Positions 17,861 through 29,812 of a DNA stretch of 64,000 nt are shown here, one piece after another. A model generated the notes under the pieces. The model was given only the letters and a program-made list of their open reading frames with translations. It searched no databases and was not told the origin of the DNA. A program made the translations under genes and the position numbers. The DNA comes from Collimonas fungivorans (GTDB lineage: Bacteria > Pseudomonadota > Gammaproteobacteria > Burkholderiales > Burkholderiaceae_D), in the NCBI RefSeq assembly GCF_001584145.1, contig NZ_CP013232.1, forward strand, positions 5,084,001 through 5,148,000, read 5' to 3'. Numbering within the stretch: position 1 is the first letter of the stretch; every line of letters begins with the position of its first letter.

Positions 17861-18901
17861 TTATGCCAGTCCATCATTGAGATGGCAGGCGGAAAAATGT
17901 TTGGCGCTGACTTCTTTTAATGCCGGCTTTTCTACTTTGCAGCGCGGCATTGCATGCGGACAGCGCGGATGAAAATGACAGCCCGGAGGCGGATGCAGCG
18001 GCGACGGGATTTCTCCCTTGACCGCAAAAAATTCCGTGCGCCGGACTTCCAGCTTGGGCGCCGATGCCAGCAGCGCCTGGGTATACGGATGATTGGCGCG
18101 GGCAAATACCGTATCGGCAGAAGCCGACTCGACGATACGCCCAAGATACATGATCACCACCCGGTCTGACAAATGCCGCACCACGCCCAGATCATGGCTG
18201 ATGAACAAGTATGTCAGGTCCAGTTCGTCGCGCAGCTTGATGAACAGGTTCAGCACCTGGGCCTGGATCGATACATCCAGCGCCGCCACCGCTTCGTCGC
18301 AGACCAAGAATTCCGGCTTGACCGCGAGCGCGCGCGCAATGCCCACACGGGCCCGCTGGCCGCCGGAGAACTGATGCGGGAAACGGCGCAGCATGGCGCC
18401 GTCCAGCCCGACCCGCTGCAGCAGGCTTTCGACATACTCGCGCTGTTGCTGCGCATCGACCAAACCATGCACCAGCGGCGCTTCGCCGACGATATCCTGC
18501 ACCCGCATGCGCGGATTCAACGAGGCATAGGGATCCTGGAAAATCATCTGGATCGCCAGCTGCTTCTTGCGTCTTTCTGCAACGTCCAACTGCTCCAGTG
18601 ACTGTCCTTTCCACAAGCGCGTGCCGGCAGTCAGGCTATGCAAGCCGACCGCCATCCGCCCCAGCGTCGATTTACCGCAGCCGGATTCCCCCACCAATCC
18701 CACTACTTCACCGCGCCTGATGTCCAGGCTCACCTCATCCACCGCATGCACCACTTCCTGCTGCATGCCGGCGCCCAACAGGTTGGCGATCCTGGCCGCG
18801 CTGTCGAGTCTCTTGACGAACTGCTTGCTGACCGCCTGCAGTTCCAGCAGGTTGGGAGCGGATGGCGGTTGCGCCATATTGTTGTCGACGGCCTGGCTCA
18901 T
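17861..18901 (-). CDS. Peptide ABC transporter ATPase (DppF/OppF type)
   Basis: 346-residue ATP-binding subunit of an oligopeptide/dipeptide importer. It shows Walker A GLVGESGCGKST, the signature segment FSGGQRARVGIARAL, Walker B FLVCDEAVAALDVSIQAQ, and the C-terminal oligopeptide-transport extension with a CHFHPRCPHAMPRC cysteine cluster, which in this family can hold a 4Fe-4S cluster. The ATG at 18901 overlaps the stop of the other ATPase gene as ATGA, implying translational coupling. A start further upstream at 18991 lies inside that gene and is not favoured. Confidence 0.9.
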   Translation of the reverse strand: MSQAVDNNMAQPPSAPNLLELQAVSKQFVKRLDSAARIANLLGAGMQQEVVHAVDEVSLDIRRGEVVGLVGESGCGKSTLGRMAVGLHSLTAGTRLWKGQSLEQLDVAERRKKQLAIQMIFQDPYASLNPRMRVQDIVGEAPLVHGLVDAQQQREYVESLLQRVGLDGAMLRRFPHQFSGGQRARVGIARALAVKPEFLVCDEAVAALDVSIQAQVLNLFIKLRDELDLTYLFISHDLGVVRHLSDRVVIMYLGRIVESASADTVFARANHPYTQALLASAPKLEVRRTEFFAVKGEIPSPLHPPPGCHFHPRCPHAMPRCKVEKPALKEVSAKHFSACHLNDGLA

Positions 18902-19881
18902 GACGCCACCTCCGCCACGCTGTCCCGCAATGGATGGTAGCAACGCAGCATGCGCTGCTCCACTTCGCGCAACTGCGGCGTCTGCTGGCATTCAACCGTG
19001 GCATGCCCACAACGCGTGCGGAATGCGCAACCTTCCGGCAGGTTCAGCAGCGACGGCGTCATGCCGGGAATTTGCTGCAGCGGCTGGCCGCGCGGGTTGC
19101 GCGACGGCGCCGATGCGATCAGGCCATGGGTGTAGGGATGGCGCGGATGCTCCAGCACCTGCTGCACCGTGCCGCTTTCGACGATGCGGCCGGCGTACAT
19201 TACCGATACCGTATCGGCCAGCCCGGCCACCACTGACAGGTCGTGGGTGATCCAGATCAGGGCCGTGCCGGACTCGCGGCACAGTTTCTGCATCTCGTAC
19301 AGTATCTGCCCTTGTATCGTCACATCCAGCGCAGTGGTCGGCTCGTCGCAGATGATCAGGTCGGGCTGGTTGAGCAAGGCGATCGCAATCGCCACCCGTT
19401 GCCGCATGCCGCCGGAAAACTGATGCGGATATGCCTGCAGGCGTTCATCCGGCGATGGAATGCCGACCCGCACCAGCGCTTCGCGCGACATCTCGCGCGC
19501 CACCATCCGACTCACATCCTGGTGCGCGCGCACTGCTTCCATCATCTGGGTATCGATGCGCAGCACCGGATTCAAGGTCATCATCGGATCCTGGAAAATC
19601 ATGGCGATCCGGTTGCCGCGGATCTTGCGCATGGCTTCCGCCGGCAAGCTGCGCAGATCTTTGCCTTGCAGCAGGATCTCGCCGGCGACGATCTTTCCCG
19701 GCGCGTCGACCAGGCCCATGATGGAATAGCCGGTCATCGATTTTCCCGATCCGGATTCTCCGACCAGGCCCATGATCTCGCCGCGCTTGACCGAGAACGA
19801 GACCTGGTCGACCGCCTTGACCAGGCCGGCGCGGGTGGCAAACTGGGTCTGCAGGTTATTGACGGTAAGTGTCGTGTCCAT
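18898..19881 (-). CDS. Peptide ABC transporter ATPase (DppD/OppD type)
   Basis: 327-residue ATP-binding subunit that pairs with the DppF-type protein. It shows Walker A GLVGESGSGKS, the signature FSGGMRQRVAIAIAL, Walker B LIICDEPTTALDVTIQGQI and a C-terminal CAFRTRCGHATVEC cysteine cluster. The ATG at 19881 starts MDTTLTVNNLQTQF at the beginning of family homology. It lies seven bases after the stop of the permease gene. The pair of closely spaced ATPase genes is the normal layout of Dpp/Opp/Gsi operons. Confidence 0.9.
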   Translation of the reverse strand: MDTTLTVNNLQTQFATRAGLVKAVDQVSFSVKRGEIMGLVGESGSGKSMTGYSIMGLVDAPGKIVAGEILLQGKDLRSLPAEAMRKIRGNRIAMIFQDPMMTLNPVLRIDTQMMEAVRAHQDVSRMVAREMSREALVRVGIPSPDERLQAYPHQFSGGMRQRVAIAIALLNQPDLIICDEPTTALDVTIQGQILYEMQKLCRESGTALIWITHDLSVVAGLADTVSVMYAGRIVESGTVQQVLEHPRHPYTHGLIASAPSRNPRGQPLQQIPGMTPSLLNLPEGCAFRTRCGHATVECQQTPQLREVEQRMLRCYHPLRDSVAEVAS

Positions 19882-19888
19882 ATCGAGC

Positions 19889-20794
19889 CTATTGCGTTTG
19901 CAAGCGCGGGTTGAGCACATCGCGCAACTGGTCCGCCACCAGGTTGATGGTCACCACGGTCACCAGCAGGGCGATGCCGGGAAACACGCTGATCCAGTAT
20001 TTTCCGGACAACAGGTATTGAAAGCCATTGGCGATCAGCAAACCAAGCGAGGGTTCGGTGATCGGCAATCCGAGGCCGAGGAAAGACAAGGTCGCTTCCA
20101 GCGAAATCGCCGATGCCACTTGCAGGGCGGCCACCACGATCAGCGGCGGCAGGCAGTTAGGCAGCAGATGGCGGAACATGATGCGCAGCGGCGACAGGCC
20201 GAGCGCGGTCGCCGCTTCGATGTATTCCTTCTTGCGCTCCACCAGCGCCGCGCTGCGTGTGGTGCGCGCGTAATAAGCCCATTGCACCGCCACCAGCGCG
20301 ATGATGATCTTGTCGATGCCGCGCCCGGTCAGCGCCAATAAAATCAATGCGATCAGGATGGGCGGGAACGACAACTGGATATCCGCGACCCGCATGATGA
20401 AGGCTTCGATGCGGCCGCCTGCATAACCGGCAAGCAGCCCAAGCGACAGGCCCAGCGACAGCGCGATGCAGGTGCTGACCACACCGACCATCACCGAGAT
20501 GCGTATGCCGTACAGGATAGCCGACAGCATGTCGCGGCCCTGGTCGTCGGTGCCAAGCAGGTAGGTCATGCTGCCGTCGACCGATGCCTGGCCCGGCTCC
20601 AGGCGCGAATCCATCACATCCAGCTTGGCAAGGTCGTAGGGATTCTGGGGTGAGATGACGGGCGCGAATATCGCCGCCAGCACAATCAGCACCAGCAGCA
20701 CGAATCCTGCAGCGGCAATCCTGCTGCCAAAAAAATTGCGGACAAAACGTTGCCAGGGCGTTTCCGCCGCATTGGACATTGGTGTCAGTTCCAT
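19889..20794 (-). CDS. Peptide ABC transporter permease (DppC type)
   Basis: 301-residue inner-membrane permease with about six helices. The EAA loop contacting the ATPases reads EAATALGLSPLRIMFRHLLPNCLPP (about residues 190-214). The periplasmic loop carries LGTDDQGRDMLSAILYG, typical of DppC/OppC. The ATG at 20794 lies one base after the TGA of the DppB-type gene. MSNAAETPW five codons later is an alternative start; neither has a clear ribosome binding site, in line with coupling to the upstream gene. Confidence 0.9.
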   Translation of the reverse strand: MELTPMSNAAETPWQRFVRNFFGSRIAAAGFVLLVLIVLAAIFAPVISPQNPYDLAKLDVMDSRLEPGQASVDGSMTYLLGTDDQGRDMLSAILYGIRISVMVGVVSTCIALSLGLSLGLLAGYAGGRIEAFIMRVADIQLSFPPILIALILLALTGRGIDKIIIALVAVQWAYYARTTRSAALVERKKEYIEAATALGLSPLRIMFRHLLPNCLPPLIVVAALQVASAISLEATLSFLGLGLPITEPSLGLLIANGFQYLLSGKYWISVFPGIALLVTVVTINLVADQLRDVLNPRLQTQ

Positions 20795-20795
20795 C

Positions 20796-21773
20796 TCAGC
20801 CTTTGCTTTCTGCCAGGCGCACGCGTGGATCGAGCAAGGAGTACAGCATGTCCACCACCAGGTTGATCAGGATGAAAATGGTGACGATCAGCAGCAGGTA
20901 AGCGACGATCACCGGCCGGTCCAGCACACGGATCGAATCGATGATCAGCTTGCCCATGCCGGGCCAGGCAAACACCGTCTCGGTGACGATGGAAAAGGCA
21001 ATCACCGAACCGAACTGCAGCGCCACCACGGTGACGATAGGAATCAGGATATTTTTCAGGACATGGACGCCGATAATGCGGCTGTTGCGCAAGCCCTTGG
21101 CGCGGGCGAATTTGACATAGTCCTGCATCAGCGCCTCCTGGGCGCCGGAACGCGTCAGCCTGATCACCAGGGCGATGTTGAACAAGGCCAGGTTGAAAGC
21201 CGGCATCAGCAAATGGCGCAGGCCGTCCCAGCTCAGGAAGCTGACCGGCACCCCGAACAGCAATTGCGTCTCGCCGCGGCCGCTGGTCGGCAGCCAGCCC
21301 AGCTGCACCGCGAACACCATGATCAGCATCAGGCCGACCCAGAATGTCGGCAACGAGAAGCCCAGGATCGACGCCGCCATGATGGTTTTTCCGATCAGGC
21401 CGTTTGGCCTCAGGCCTGCAAGCAGGCCCAGCGGCAGTCCCAGCACGACAGACAGCAGGATCGCTGCCGACGACAGTTCCAGCGTGGCAGGCATGCGCTC
21501 GAAAATCAGTGTCAGGGCCGGCGTCGAATAGGCAAACGAGCGGCCCAGGTCGCCGCCGGCCGCGTTCTTCAGGAAGATGAAATACTGCAGCCAGAGCGGC
21601 TTGTCGAGGCCGAAGGCGACGATCACCTTGGCGCGTTCTATCTGGTCGGCGTCGGGACTGATCAGCACGTCGATCGGATTGCCGATCGCATACACTCCGA
21701 CAAACACCAGCAACGACATCACCAGCAGCACAACCAGGCTTTGCAATACGCGGCGGATAATAAAAGCCAGCAT
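20796..21773 (-). CDS. Peptide ABC transporter permease (DppB type)
   Basis: 325-residue inner-membrane permease with about six helices and the EAA loop YVKFARAKGLRNSRIIGVHVLKN. The N-terminus MLAFIIRRVLQSLVVLLVMSLLVF and FGLDKPLWLQYFIFLKN are typical of DppB/OppB subunits. It heteropairs with the DppC-type protein encoded next. An attenuator-like hairpin separates it from the binding-protein gene upstream. Confidence 0.9.
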   Translation of the reverse strand: MLAFIIRRVLQSLVVLLVMSLLVFVGVYAIGNPIDVLISPDADQIERAKVIVAFGLDKPLWLQYFIFLKNAAGGDLGRSFAYSTPALTLIFERMPATLELSSAAILLSVVLGLPLGLLAGLRPNGLIGKTIMAASILGFSLPTFWVGLMLIMVFAVQLGWLPTSGRGETQLLFGVPVSFLSWDGLRHLLMPAFNLALFNIALVIRLTRSGAQEALMQDYVKFARAKGLRNSRIIGVHVLKNILIPIVTVVALQFGSVIAFSIVTETVFAWPGMGKLIIDSIRVLDRPVIVAYLLLIVTIFILINLVVDMLYSLLDPRVRLAESKG

Positions 21774-21795
21774 CGTTTATCCTAGATTCTTCCAT

Positions 21796-21827
21796 AAAAA
21801 ATCCGCTCGCCACCTCGGTGAGCGGAT
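21796..21827 (-). terminator. Intra-operon terminator/attenuator between binding protein and permeases
   Basis: On the minus strand a perfect eight-base stem ATCCGCTC / GAGCGGAT with an 11-base loop is followed directly by TTTTTT. It lies between the binding-protein stop and the permease start within one operon. Partial termination here would give more binding protein than permease, a common arrangement in ABC import operons. Confidence 0.8.
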
Positions 21828-21848
21828 GTACGCGCGATTCCACCCGCT

Positions 21849-23444
21849 TTACTGCGGGTAGAACTGGTAAGCGTGGGTACGCTCATCGGTGCGCGGGACA
21901 TATACGATACCTTTTTTTGTGGCCCACGTGGTCACTTGCTGGTGAATCGGGATCACGCCGCCGTCATCGATGACGATTGCCGTGGCTTGCTGCAACAGGC
22001 TGGAACGCTCCTTGTCGTCGACGCTGTTCAGGGCTTTGGCCAGCAGCGCGTCCATTTTCGGGTTGCAGTATTTCAGCCAGTTGACCGCGCCCATGCCTTT
22101 GGCCGGATTGTCGCAAGCCACCATGGCCCGCAGCGGCGACGACACTTCGCCGGTCTGCGCGCCCCAGCCCAGCAAGCCGATCGAATATTCGCTCTTGGCG
22201 CCGCGCGCCGCATACACCGACATCGGCGCACCCTCGACCTTGGTGGCAATGCCGATGCGCGACCACATCTGGGCGATGGTTTGCGCGATTTTTTCATCAT
22301 TGATGTAACGGTTGTTCGGCGTATGCATGGTGAGGCCGAAACCGTTGGGATATCCTGCCTCCGCCAGCAGTTTTTTGGCCGCTTCGGGATCGTATTTGGG
22401 CGGCTTGAGATTCGGATTGTGGCCGAACAAGGCCGCCGGCACCAGGTTGATGGTCGGTTCGGACAAGCCCTCCATGATCCGGTCGCGAATCGCATCGCGG
22501 TTGATGGCGATCGACAATGCGCGGCGCACGCGCACGTCCATCAACGGATTCTTGTCCAGCGGCTGGCCGTCCTTGTCGGTGACGAACGGCGATTTCTCGC
22601 GACGGGTATCCGGGTACAGGTAAATCACGCGATGCGACACCTTGGAATAAAAACTCAGGTTCTTGTCCGCACGGACTTTCGCCAGGTCCGGCGTCGGCAC
22701 GTTTTCGATGGCCTGCACATCGCCGGCCAGCAGCGCCGCCAGGCGGGTCGCATCGTTCGGGATGAAACGCAGGGTGACCTTGCTCCAGGCCGGCTTCTTG
22801 CCCCAGTAATCGTTATTGCGCTCCAGTTCTATGCGGTCGTCGCGCTGGAACCTGACGAACTTGAAAGGACCGGTGCCTATCATGCCCTTGCCGCTGGCGA
22901 AGTCGTCGCTGCTCAGGCCCTGCGTCGCTTTCTTCGACACGATGTAGATCGAAGTCAGGTCAGCCAGCAGCAAGGGATACGGCTCTCTGGTCGTAAGCTG
23001 GATAGTGTAGGGGTCGATGATTTTCTTGTTGATGATGGCTTTGGTATAGGTGTCGAATTTTCCCGGGCTGCCGACGATAGTGGCCGGCCGGTCCAGCGAC
23101 CAGGCGACGTCTTCCGCCGTCAGCGGGCTGCCGTCGTGGAACTTGGCGCCTTTGCGCAGCTTGAATTCCCAGGTCAGGTTATTTACCAGGGTCCAGGATT
23201 CGGCCAGCGCAGGAATGATGTGGCTGTCGGCATCCATCGCCACCAGCTGCTCGAAGATGTGGTCGGAAACGTTGATGTTGGGAAACAAATTATAGAAGTG
23301 GGGATCCATCGAAGTCGGCGGAGAACTCATCGCCAGTTTGAATTCCTGCGCCGCGGCAGGAGGCGCCGCGGAGGCAAACAACAGCAGGCAGGAAGCCGCC
23401 AGTAATACACGCAATCCCATTCTTGGCCATGACATCAGACGCAT
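21849..23444 (-). CDS. Periplasmic peptide-binding protein of the ABC importer (DppA family)
   Basis: 531-residue solute-binding protein of the SBP_bac_5 family, the first gene of the importer operon. The N-terminus has an Arg-containing n-region, a hydrophobic core and a signal-peptidase site near AAPPAAAQ, so it is secreted. Family blocks include the TSMDPHFYN start, LTAEDVAWSLDRP, GTGPFKFVRF and LSIAINRDAI. The ATG at 23444 is preferred: it begins the signal peptide and has AGGAG eight bases upstream. A much longer reading frame extends into the divergent M20 gene but has no plausible function. Ligand class (dipeptide, oligopeptide, glutathione, acyl-amino acid) is not resolved. Confidence 0.92.
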   Translation of the reverse strand: MRLMSWPRMGLRVLLAASCLLLFASAAPPAAAQEFKLAMSSPPTSMDPHFYNLFPNINVSDHIFEQLVAMDADSHIIPALAESWTLVNNLTWEFKLRKGAKFHDGSPLTAEDVAWSLDRPATIVGSPGKFDTYTKAIINKKIIDPYTIQLTTREPYPLLLADLTSIYIVSKKATQGLSSDDFASGKGMIGTGPFKFVRFQRDDRIELERNNDYWGKKPAWSKVTLRFIPNDATRLAALLAGDVQAIENVPTPDLAKVRADKNLSFYSKVSHRVIYLYPDTRREKSPFVTDKDGQPLDKNPLMDVRVRRALSIAINRDAIRDRIMEGLSEPTINLVPAALFGHNPNLKPPKYDPEAAKKLLAEAGYPNGFGLTMHTPNNRYINDEKIAQTIAQMWSRIGIATKVEGAPMSVYAARGAKSEYSIGLLGWGAQTGEVSSPLRAMVACDNPAKGMGAVNWLKYCNPKMDALLAKALNSVDDKERSSLLQQATAIVIDDGGVIPIHQQVTTWATKKGIVYVPRTDERTHAYQFYPQ

Positions 23445-23561
23445 AATGCTCTCCTGTGAATGAACACCGACGGACCGTGTAGGCGTAATATACACATTCT
23501 GGACGTTACGCCATTCACCATTTTTGTAGGCAAAAGGCGTGCCACATATCAGGAGCACAAC

Positions 23562-24755
23562 ATGAATTTGATCGATCCCATTATCGCCTTCCAGGCAGAA
23601 TTGCAGGCAATCCGACGAGATCTGCACGCACATCCCGAACTCAACTACGAAGAAAAGCGGACCTCCGATGTGGTCGCCCGCAAACTTACCGAATGGCAGA
23701 TTCCGATAGTGCGCGGCCTCGGCATCACCGGCGTGGTCGGCATCGTGAAAAATGGCAGCAGCAACCGCGCCATCGGCCTGCGCGCCGATATGGACGCCTT
23801 GCCGATGCAGGAATTGAATACCTTTCCGCATGCCTCCCAACATCAGGGCAAGATGCACGCTTGTGGACATGATGGCCACACGGCGATGCTGCTTGGCGCG
23901 GCCCATCACCTGGCGCAGCACCGCAATTTCGATGGCACCGTATATCTGATTTTCCAGCCGGCGGAAGAAGGCGGCGGCGGCGCGCAGCGCATGATCGACG
24001 ACGGCCTGTTCGAGCAGTATCCGATGGAAGCGGTGTTCGGCATGCATAACTGGCCGGGCATGCCGGCCGGCAGCTTCGGCGTAACGCCGGGTCCGATGAT
24101 GGCTTCCAGCAATGAGTTTGAGGTGATCATCAAAGGCAAGGGCTCGCATGCCGCGCAGCCGCATAAAAGCATAGACCCCGTCATGGTCGCGGTACAGATA
24201 GCGCAGAGCTGGCAAACCATCGTCTCGCGCAATATCAATCCGAACGATCCGGCGGTCCTGTCGGTGACGCAGATCCATAGCGGCAGCGCCACCAATGTGA
24301 TTCCCGACGAAGCGACGCTGATCGGCACCGTGCGCACTTTTTCAGTGGCGGTGCTGGATGTGATCGAAACGCGCATGCGGGAAATCGCGCAGCATACCGC
24401 TGCTGCTTTCGGCGCCGAAATCGAGTTCAAATTCCACCGCAATTATCCGCCGCTGGTGAACCACGCCAAGGAGACTGCGTTTGTAGTCGAGGTGCTGCAG
24501 GCGATGGTCGGCAACGGCAATGTCAATCCACAGGTAGAACCCACCATGGGTGCGGAGGATTTTGCCTTCATGCTGCAGAACAAGCCTGGCTGTTATGTCT
24601 TCATCGGCAACGGCGAAGGCGCTCACAGGGATGGCGGCCATGGCCTCGGTCCCTGCAACCTGCATAACGCCAGCTACGATTTCAACGACGATCTGCTGCC
24701 GATCGGCGCCAGCTACTGGGTCAATCTCGCGGAAACTTATCTGAAGAAGATGTAG
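23562..24755 (+). CDS. M20 family amidohydrolase (aminoacylase/hippurate hydrolase type)
   Basis: 397-residue cytoplasmic metallohydrolase. Motifs are RRDLHAHPELNYEE, RADMDALPMQE, the metal-binding HACGHDGHTAMLL, QPAEEGGGGA with the catalytic Glu pair, GMHNWPG and GAEDFAFMLQNKPG. These place it in the N-acyl-amino-acid amidohydrolase group (hippurate, aminoacyl or indole-acetyl-amino-acid hydrolases). The ATG at 23562 has AGGAG eight bases upstream. It is divergent from the peptide importer, and a second M20 enzyme ends that operon, suggesting the set handles N-acylated peptides or amino acids. Confidence 0.9.
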   Translation: MNLIDPIIAFQAELQAIRRDLHAHPELNYEEKRTSDVVARKLTEWQIPIVRGLGITGVVGIVKNGSSNRAIGLRADMDALPMQELNTFPHASQHQGKMHACGHDGHTAMLLGAAHHLAQHRNFDGTVYLIFQPAEEGGGGAQRMIDDGLFEQYPMEAVFGMHNWPGMPAGSFGVTPGPMMASSNEFEVIIKGKGSHAAQPHKSIDPVMVAVQIAQSWQTIVSRNINPNDPAVLSVTQIHSGSATNVIPDEATLIGTVRTFSVAVLDVIETRMREIAQHTAAAFGAEIEFKFHRNYPPLVNHAKETAFVVEVLQAMVGNGNVNPQVEPTMGAEDFAFMLQNKPGCYVFIGNGEGAHRDGGHGLGPCNLHNASYDFNDDLLPIGASYWVNLAETYLKKM

Positions 24756-24840
24756 TTGCCGCGCTGCCCCGGCCCTGGCGCCAGGGCAGCCGTTTTCGTT
24801 CGTGTCCCGATCCATCCTGCCTTTTTCCATCATCAAACTC

Positions 24841-25728
24841 ATGAATCAAATTGAAATCGCCTACGACCAGCCCATGCAATTAGGCGAGTGCCCGCTGTGG
24901 CATGCCGGCGAAGCTGCGCTGTACTGGGTCGACATCTCGGCCATGCAGGTGCACCGGCTGCGCCCTGCCGACGGCGTCCACGCCATGTGGCAGCTGCCTG
25001 CCGAACCTGGCTGCATCGGCCACCATGCCGGCGGCGGCCTGGTCGTCGCCATGCGTACTGGCGTGGTCCACCTGAATACCGACAGCGGCGAGCTCACCCA
25101 TATCGCCGATGCGCCTTACGACACTGCCACCGCGCGGTTTAACGATGGCCGTTGCGACGCCGCCGGGCGCTTCTGGGCCGGCACCATCTACGAACCGCGC
25201 GACCACGCCGGCGCCCAGTTGTACACCATCGAAAAAGATAGCATACGGCCCGCAGGCAATCCGGTGACAGTGTCCAACGGCCTCGGCTTCAGCGGCGACG
25301 GCCGTACGCTTTATCACAGCGACACCACGGCGCACCGGATCTGCAGCTATGAATTCGATCTGGAGAATGGAGTAATCGGCGCTGGCCGGGTGCTGAAGCA
25401 GTTCGCCATGGACAAGAGTGCTCCTGACTATGGCGGCCGTCCCGACGGCGCTGCGGTTGATAGCGAAGATGCCTATTGGTGCGCGATGTATGAGGGCGGC
25501 AGGCTGTTGCGTTTAACACCGGCAGGCGAGGTGCTGCAGGAAGTGATCTTGCCGCTACGCTGCCCGACCATGATGGCGTTCGGCGGCGCCGATTTGCGTA
25601 CGCTGTATGTCACCAGCGTGAGTGAAAAGCGCAGTGCTGCCGAACTTGAAAAATATCCCGCATCCGGCTGCATCCTGTCGCTGCGGGTTGACGTGCCTGG
25701 CCGGATTGAGCCAGCTTATATTGCCTGA
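24841..25728 (+). CDS. SMP-30/gluconolactonase/LRE family lactonase
   Basis: 295-residue six-bladed beta-propeller hydrolase. LGECPLWHAGEAALYWVDI holds the N-terminal metal Glu, FNDGRCDAAGRFWAGTI the substrate Asn/Asp segment, VSNGLGFSGDGRTLYHSDT the central metal site and PDGAAVDSEDAYWCAMYEGG the catalytic Asp block. Such enzymes open sugar-acid lactones with Ca or Zn. A galactono- or arabinolactonase role would fit the galactonate operon 16 kb upstream, but the genes are not adjacent. The ATG at 24841 starts family homology; an in-frame GTG at 24802 is less likely. Confidence 0.88.
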   Translation: MNQIEIAYDQPMQLGECPLWHAGEAALYWVDISAMQVHRLRPADGVHAMWQLPAEPGCIGHHAGGGLVVAMRTGVVHLNTDSGELTHIADAPYDTATARFNDGRCDAAGRFWAGTIYEPRDHAGAQLYTIEKDSIRPAGNPVTVSNGLGFSGDGRTLYHSDTTAHRICSYEFDLENGVIGAGRVLKQFAMDKSAPDYGGRPDGAAVDSEDAYWCAMYEGGRLLRLTPAGEVLQEVILPLRCPTMMAFGGADLRTLYVTSVSEKRSAAELEKYPASGCILSLRVDVPGRIEPAYIA

Positions 25729-25916
25729 TGCGGGACAAGAATTCACAGTTTTACGACAGGAATTGCCCGTAGTTCGGCAACAATCCCGGTTTTCGACTAT
25801 TCTTTAGGGCTGTAGCTGCGCGCCGCGGGGAGTTGCATATGCGGTCAGCGCCGCCTTTCATCTGAATATGGCGACGACTTGTTTCGCTTTTTTATTTTTA
25901 CGTTCGAAAGTCTTTC

Positions 25917-26465
25917 ATGCAAAAAAAACATACCGGACTCAAACTCTTGGCTGCAGCCGGCCTGCTGGCTGGCGTTCACTCAACCAGCTTTGCCGTGGAC
26001 TCCGCATCCTTCGAACTCGGCACCGGGAACAAGAGCCAGCTGGCTCGGGTTGCCGCGCAATGGAACTGGAACACGGCCTTGTGGCAAGGCAGCAGCACGC
26101 AACTCGGCGGCTACTGGGACTTGAGCCTGGCTGAATTCCGCCAGAACCAGTACCAGAATATTCCCGGCCAGAAGAAAAACCTGACCGATATCGGCTTCAC
26201 GCCGGTGTTCCGTTTCCAGGCCAACGATAAAAAGGGCTTGTATGGAGAAGCCGGCATCGGCGTGCATCTGATGTCGCACCTGTATGACAACAACAGCCGC
26301 CGTTTTTCCACCGCTTTCGAGTTTGGCGACCATATCGGCACTGGTTATGTGTTCAGCAACGGCCTGGATATCGGCCTCAAGCTGCAGCATTTCTCCAATG
26401 GCGGCATCAAGAAGCCAAACAGCGGTGCAAACTTTGCTGTGCTGCGGGTAGCTTATCCGTTCTAA
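25917..26465 (+). CDS. pagL: Lipid A 3-O-deacylase, PagL type
   Basis: 182-residue outer-membrane beta-barrel enzyme that removes the 3-position acyl chain from lipid A. The first 26 residues (MQKKHTGLKLLAAAGLLAGVHSTSFA) form a Sec signal. Alternating hydrophobic strands follow, ending in a C-terminal Phe (VLRVAYPF) as in outer-membrane barrels. The catalytic motif HFSNG (His158, Ser160, Asn161) is that of PagL. Length is the usual size. It stands alone between a lactonase and the rRNA operon, with its own terminator. Confidence 0.85.
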   Translation: MQKKHTGLKLLAAAGLLAGVHSTSFAVDSASFELGTGNKSQLARVAAQWNWNTALWQGSSTQLGGYWDLSLAEFRQNQYQNIPGQKKNLTDIGFTPVFRFQANDKKGLYGEAGIGVHLMSHLYDNNSRRFSTAFEFGDHIGTGYVFSNGLDIGLKLQHFSNGGIKKPNSGANFAVLRVAYPF

Positions 26466-26492
26466 GCCAGTTTTTGATCCAGATGCTAGAAG

Positions 26493-26523
26493 GCCGGTTG
26501 CGCAAGCTGACCGGCTTTTTTTT
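26493..26523 (+). terminator. Intrinsic terminator after pagL
   Basis: GCCGGT (26493-26498) pairs with ACCGGC (26510-26515) and is followed by eight T. It starts 27 bases after the pagL stop. Confidence 0.85.
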
Positions 26524-26606
26524 CGCCGGATGATTGAGGGTAGTTGATTGAAGTAATACGAAGAGCGACGGTATCGCACACATGGCCACAAACCGTCGTC
26601 CCAAAG

Positions 26607-26640
26607 CAAAAACCCTCTGCTGGTAAGAGCAGAGGGTTTT
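26607..26640 (-). terminator. Terminator of the rRNA operon
   Basis: An inverted repeat CCCTCTGCT / AGCAGAGGG around 26613-26636 is flanked by A-runs and T-runs on both sides, so it can act in both directions. It lies about 10 bases beyond the 5S 3' end and is the natural end of the minus-strand rRNA transcript. Confidence 0.85.
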
Positions 26641-26649
26641 TTAATAAAA

Positions 26650-26764
26650 GCCTGACGATGACCTACTTTCACACTGGTTGCAGCACTATCATCGGCGCAA
26701 AGTCGTTTCACGGTCCTGTTCGGGATGGGAAGGGGTGGTACCAACTCGCTATGGTCATCAGGCA
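26650..26764 (-). rRNA. rrf: 5S ribosomal RNA
   Basis: On the minus strand TGCCTGATGACCATAGC begins and GTCATCGTCAGGC ends a 115-base molecule whose ends pair to form helix I. The internal CCACCCCTTCCCATCCCGAA stretch is the conserved 5S core. Ends are placed by helix I and are accurate to a few bases. Confidence 0.93.
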
Positions 26765-26808
26765 TAACTTGTATCGTTTTTGTTCTCCGATTGGAGCAAC
26801 AAAGAACG

Positions 26809-26826
26809 CAATTTAGAAGAAGTAGT
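26809..26826. repeat. 3' arm of an outer pre-23S pairing
   Basis: This 18-base segment is perfectly complementary to 30017-30034 on the other side of the 23S gene. In the transcript the two would pair outside the main RNase III stem. Confidence 0.65.
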
Positions 26827-26928
26827 TTTTTATACCGAACTCACTAGGGTGAGTGAGTCCGGTTGGGTATGAGTGTCCAAACGATTCTTTCGAATCTTGG
26901 CAAACAAATAAGCTCATCATATAACCTG

Positions 26929-26942
26929 CTAAGGTTATAGGG

Positions 26943-26947
<5 letters not shown>
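26929..26947. repeat. 3' arm of the pre-23S processing stem
   Basis: Nineteen bases complementary, with one mismatch, to 29806-29824. Together they close the 23S precursor and form the expected RNase III substrate. Confidence 0.85.

Positions 26948-29805
<2,858 letters not shown>

Positions 29806-29812
<7 letters not shown>

Noticed and set aside
23445..24278. A 5' extension of the binding-protein frame giving an 809-residue protein
   Set aside because: The extra part is antisense to the M20 gene. A signal peptide and AGGAG fix the start at 23444.
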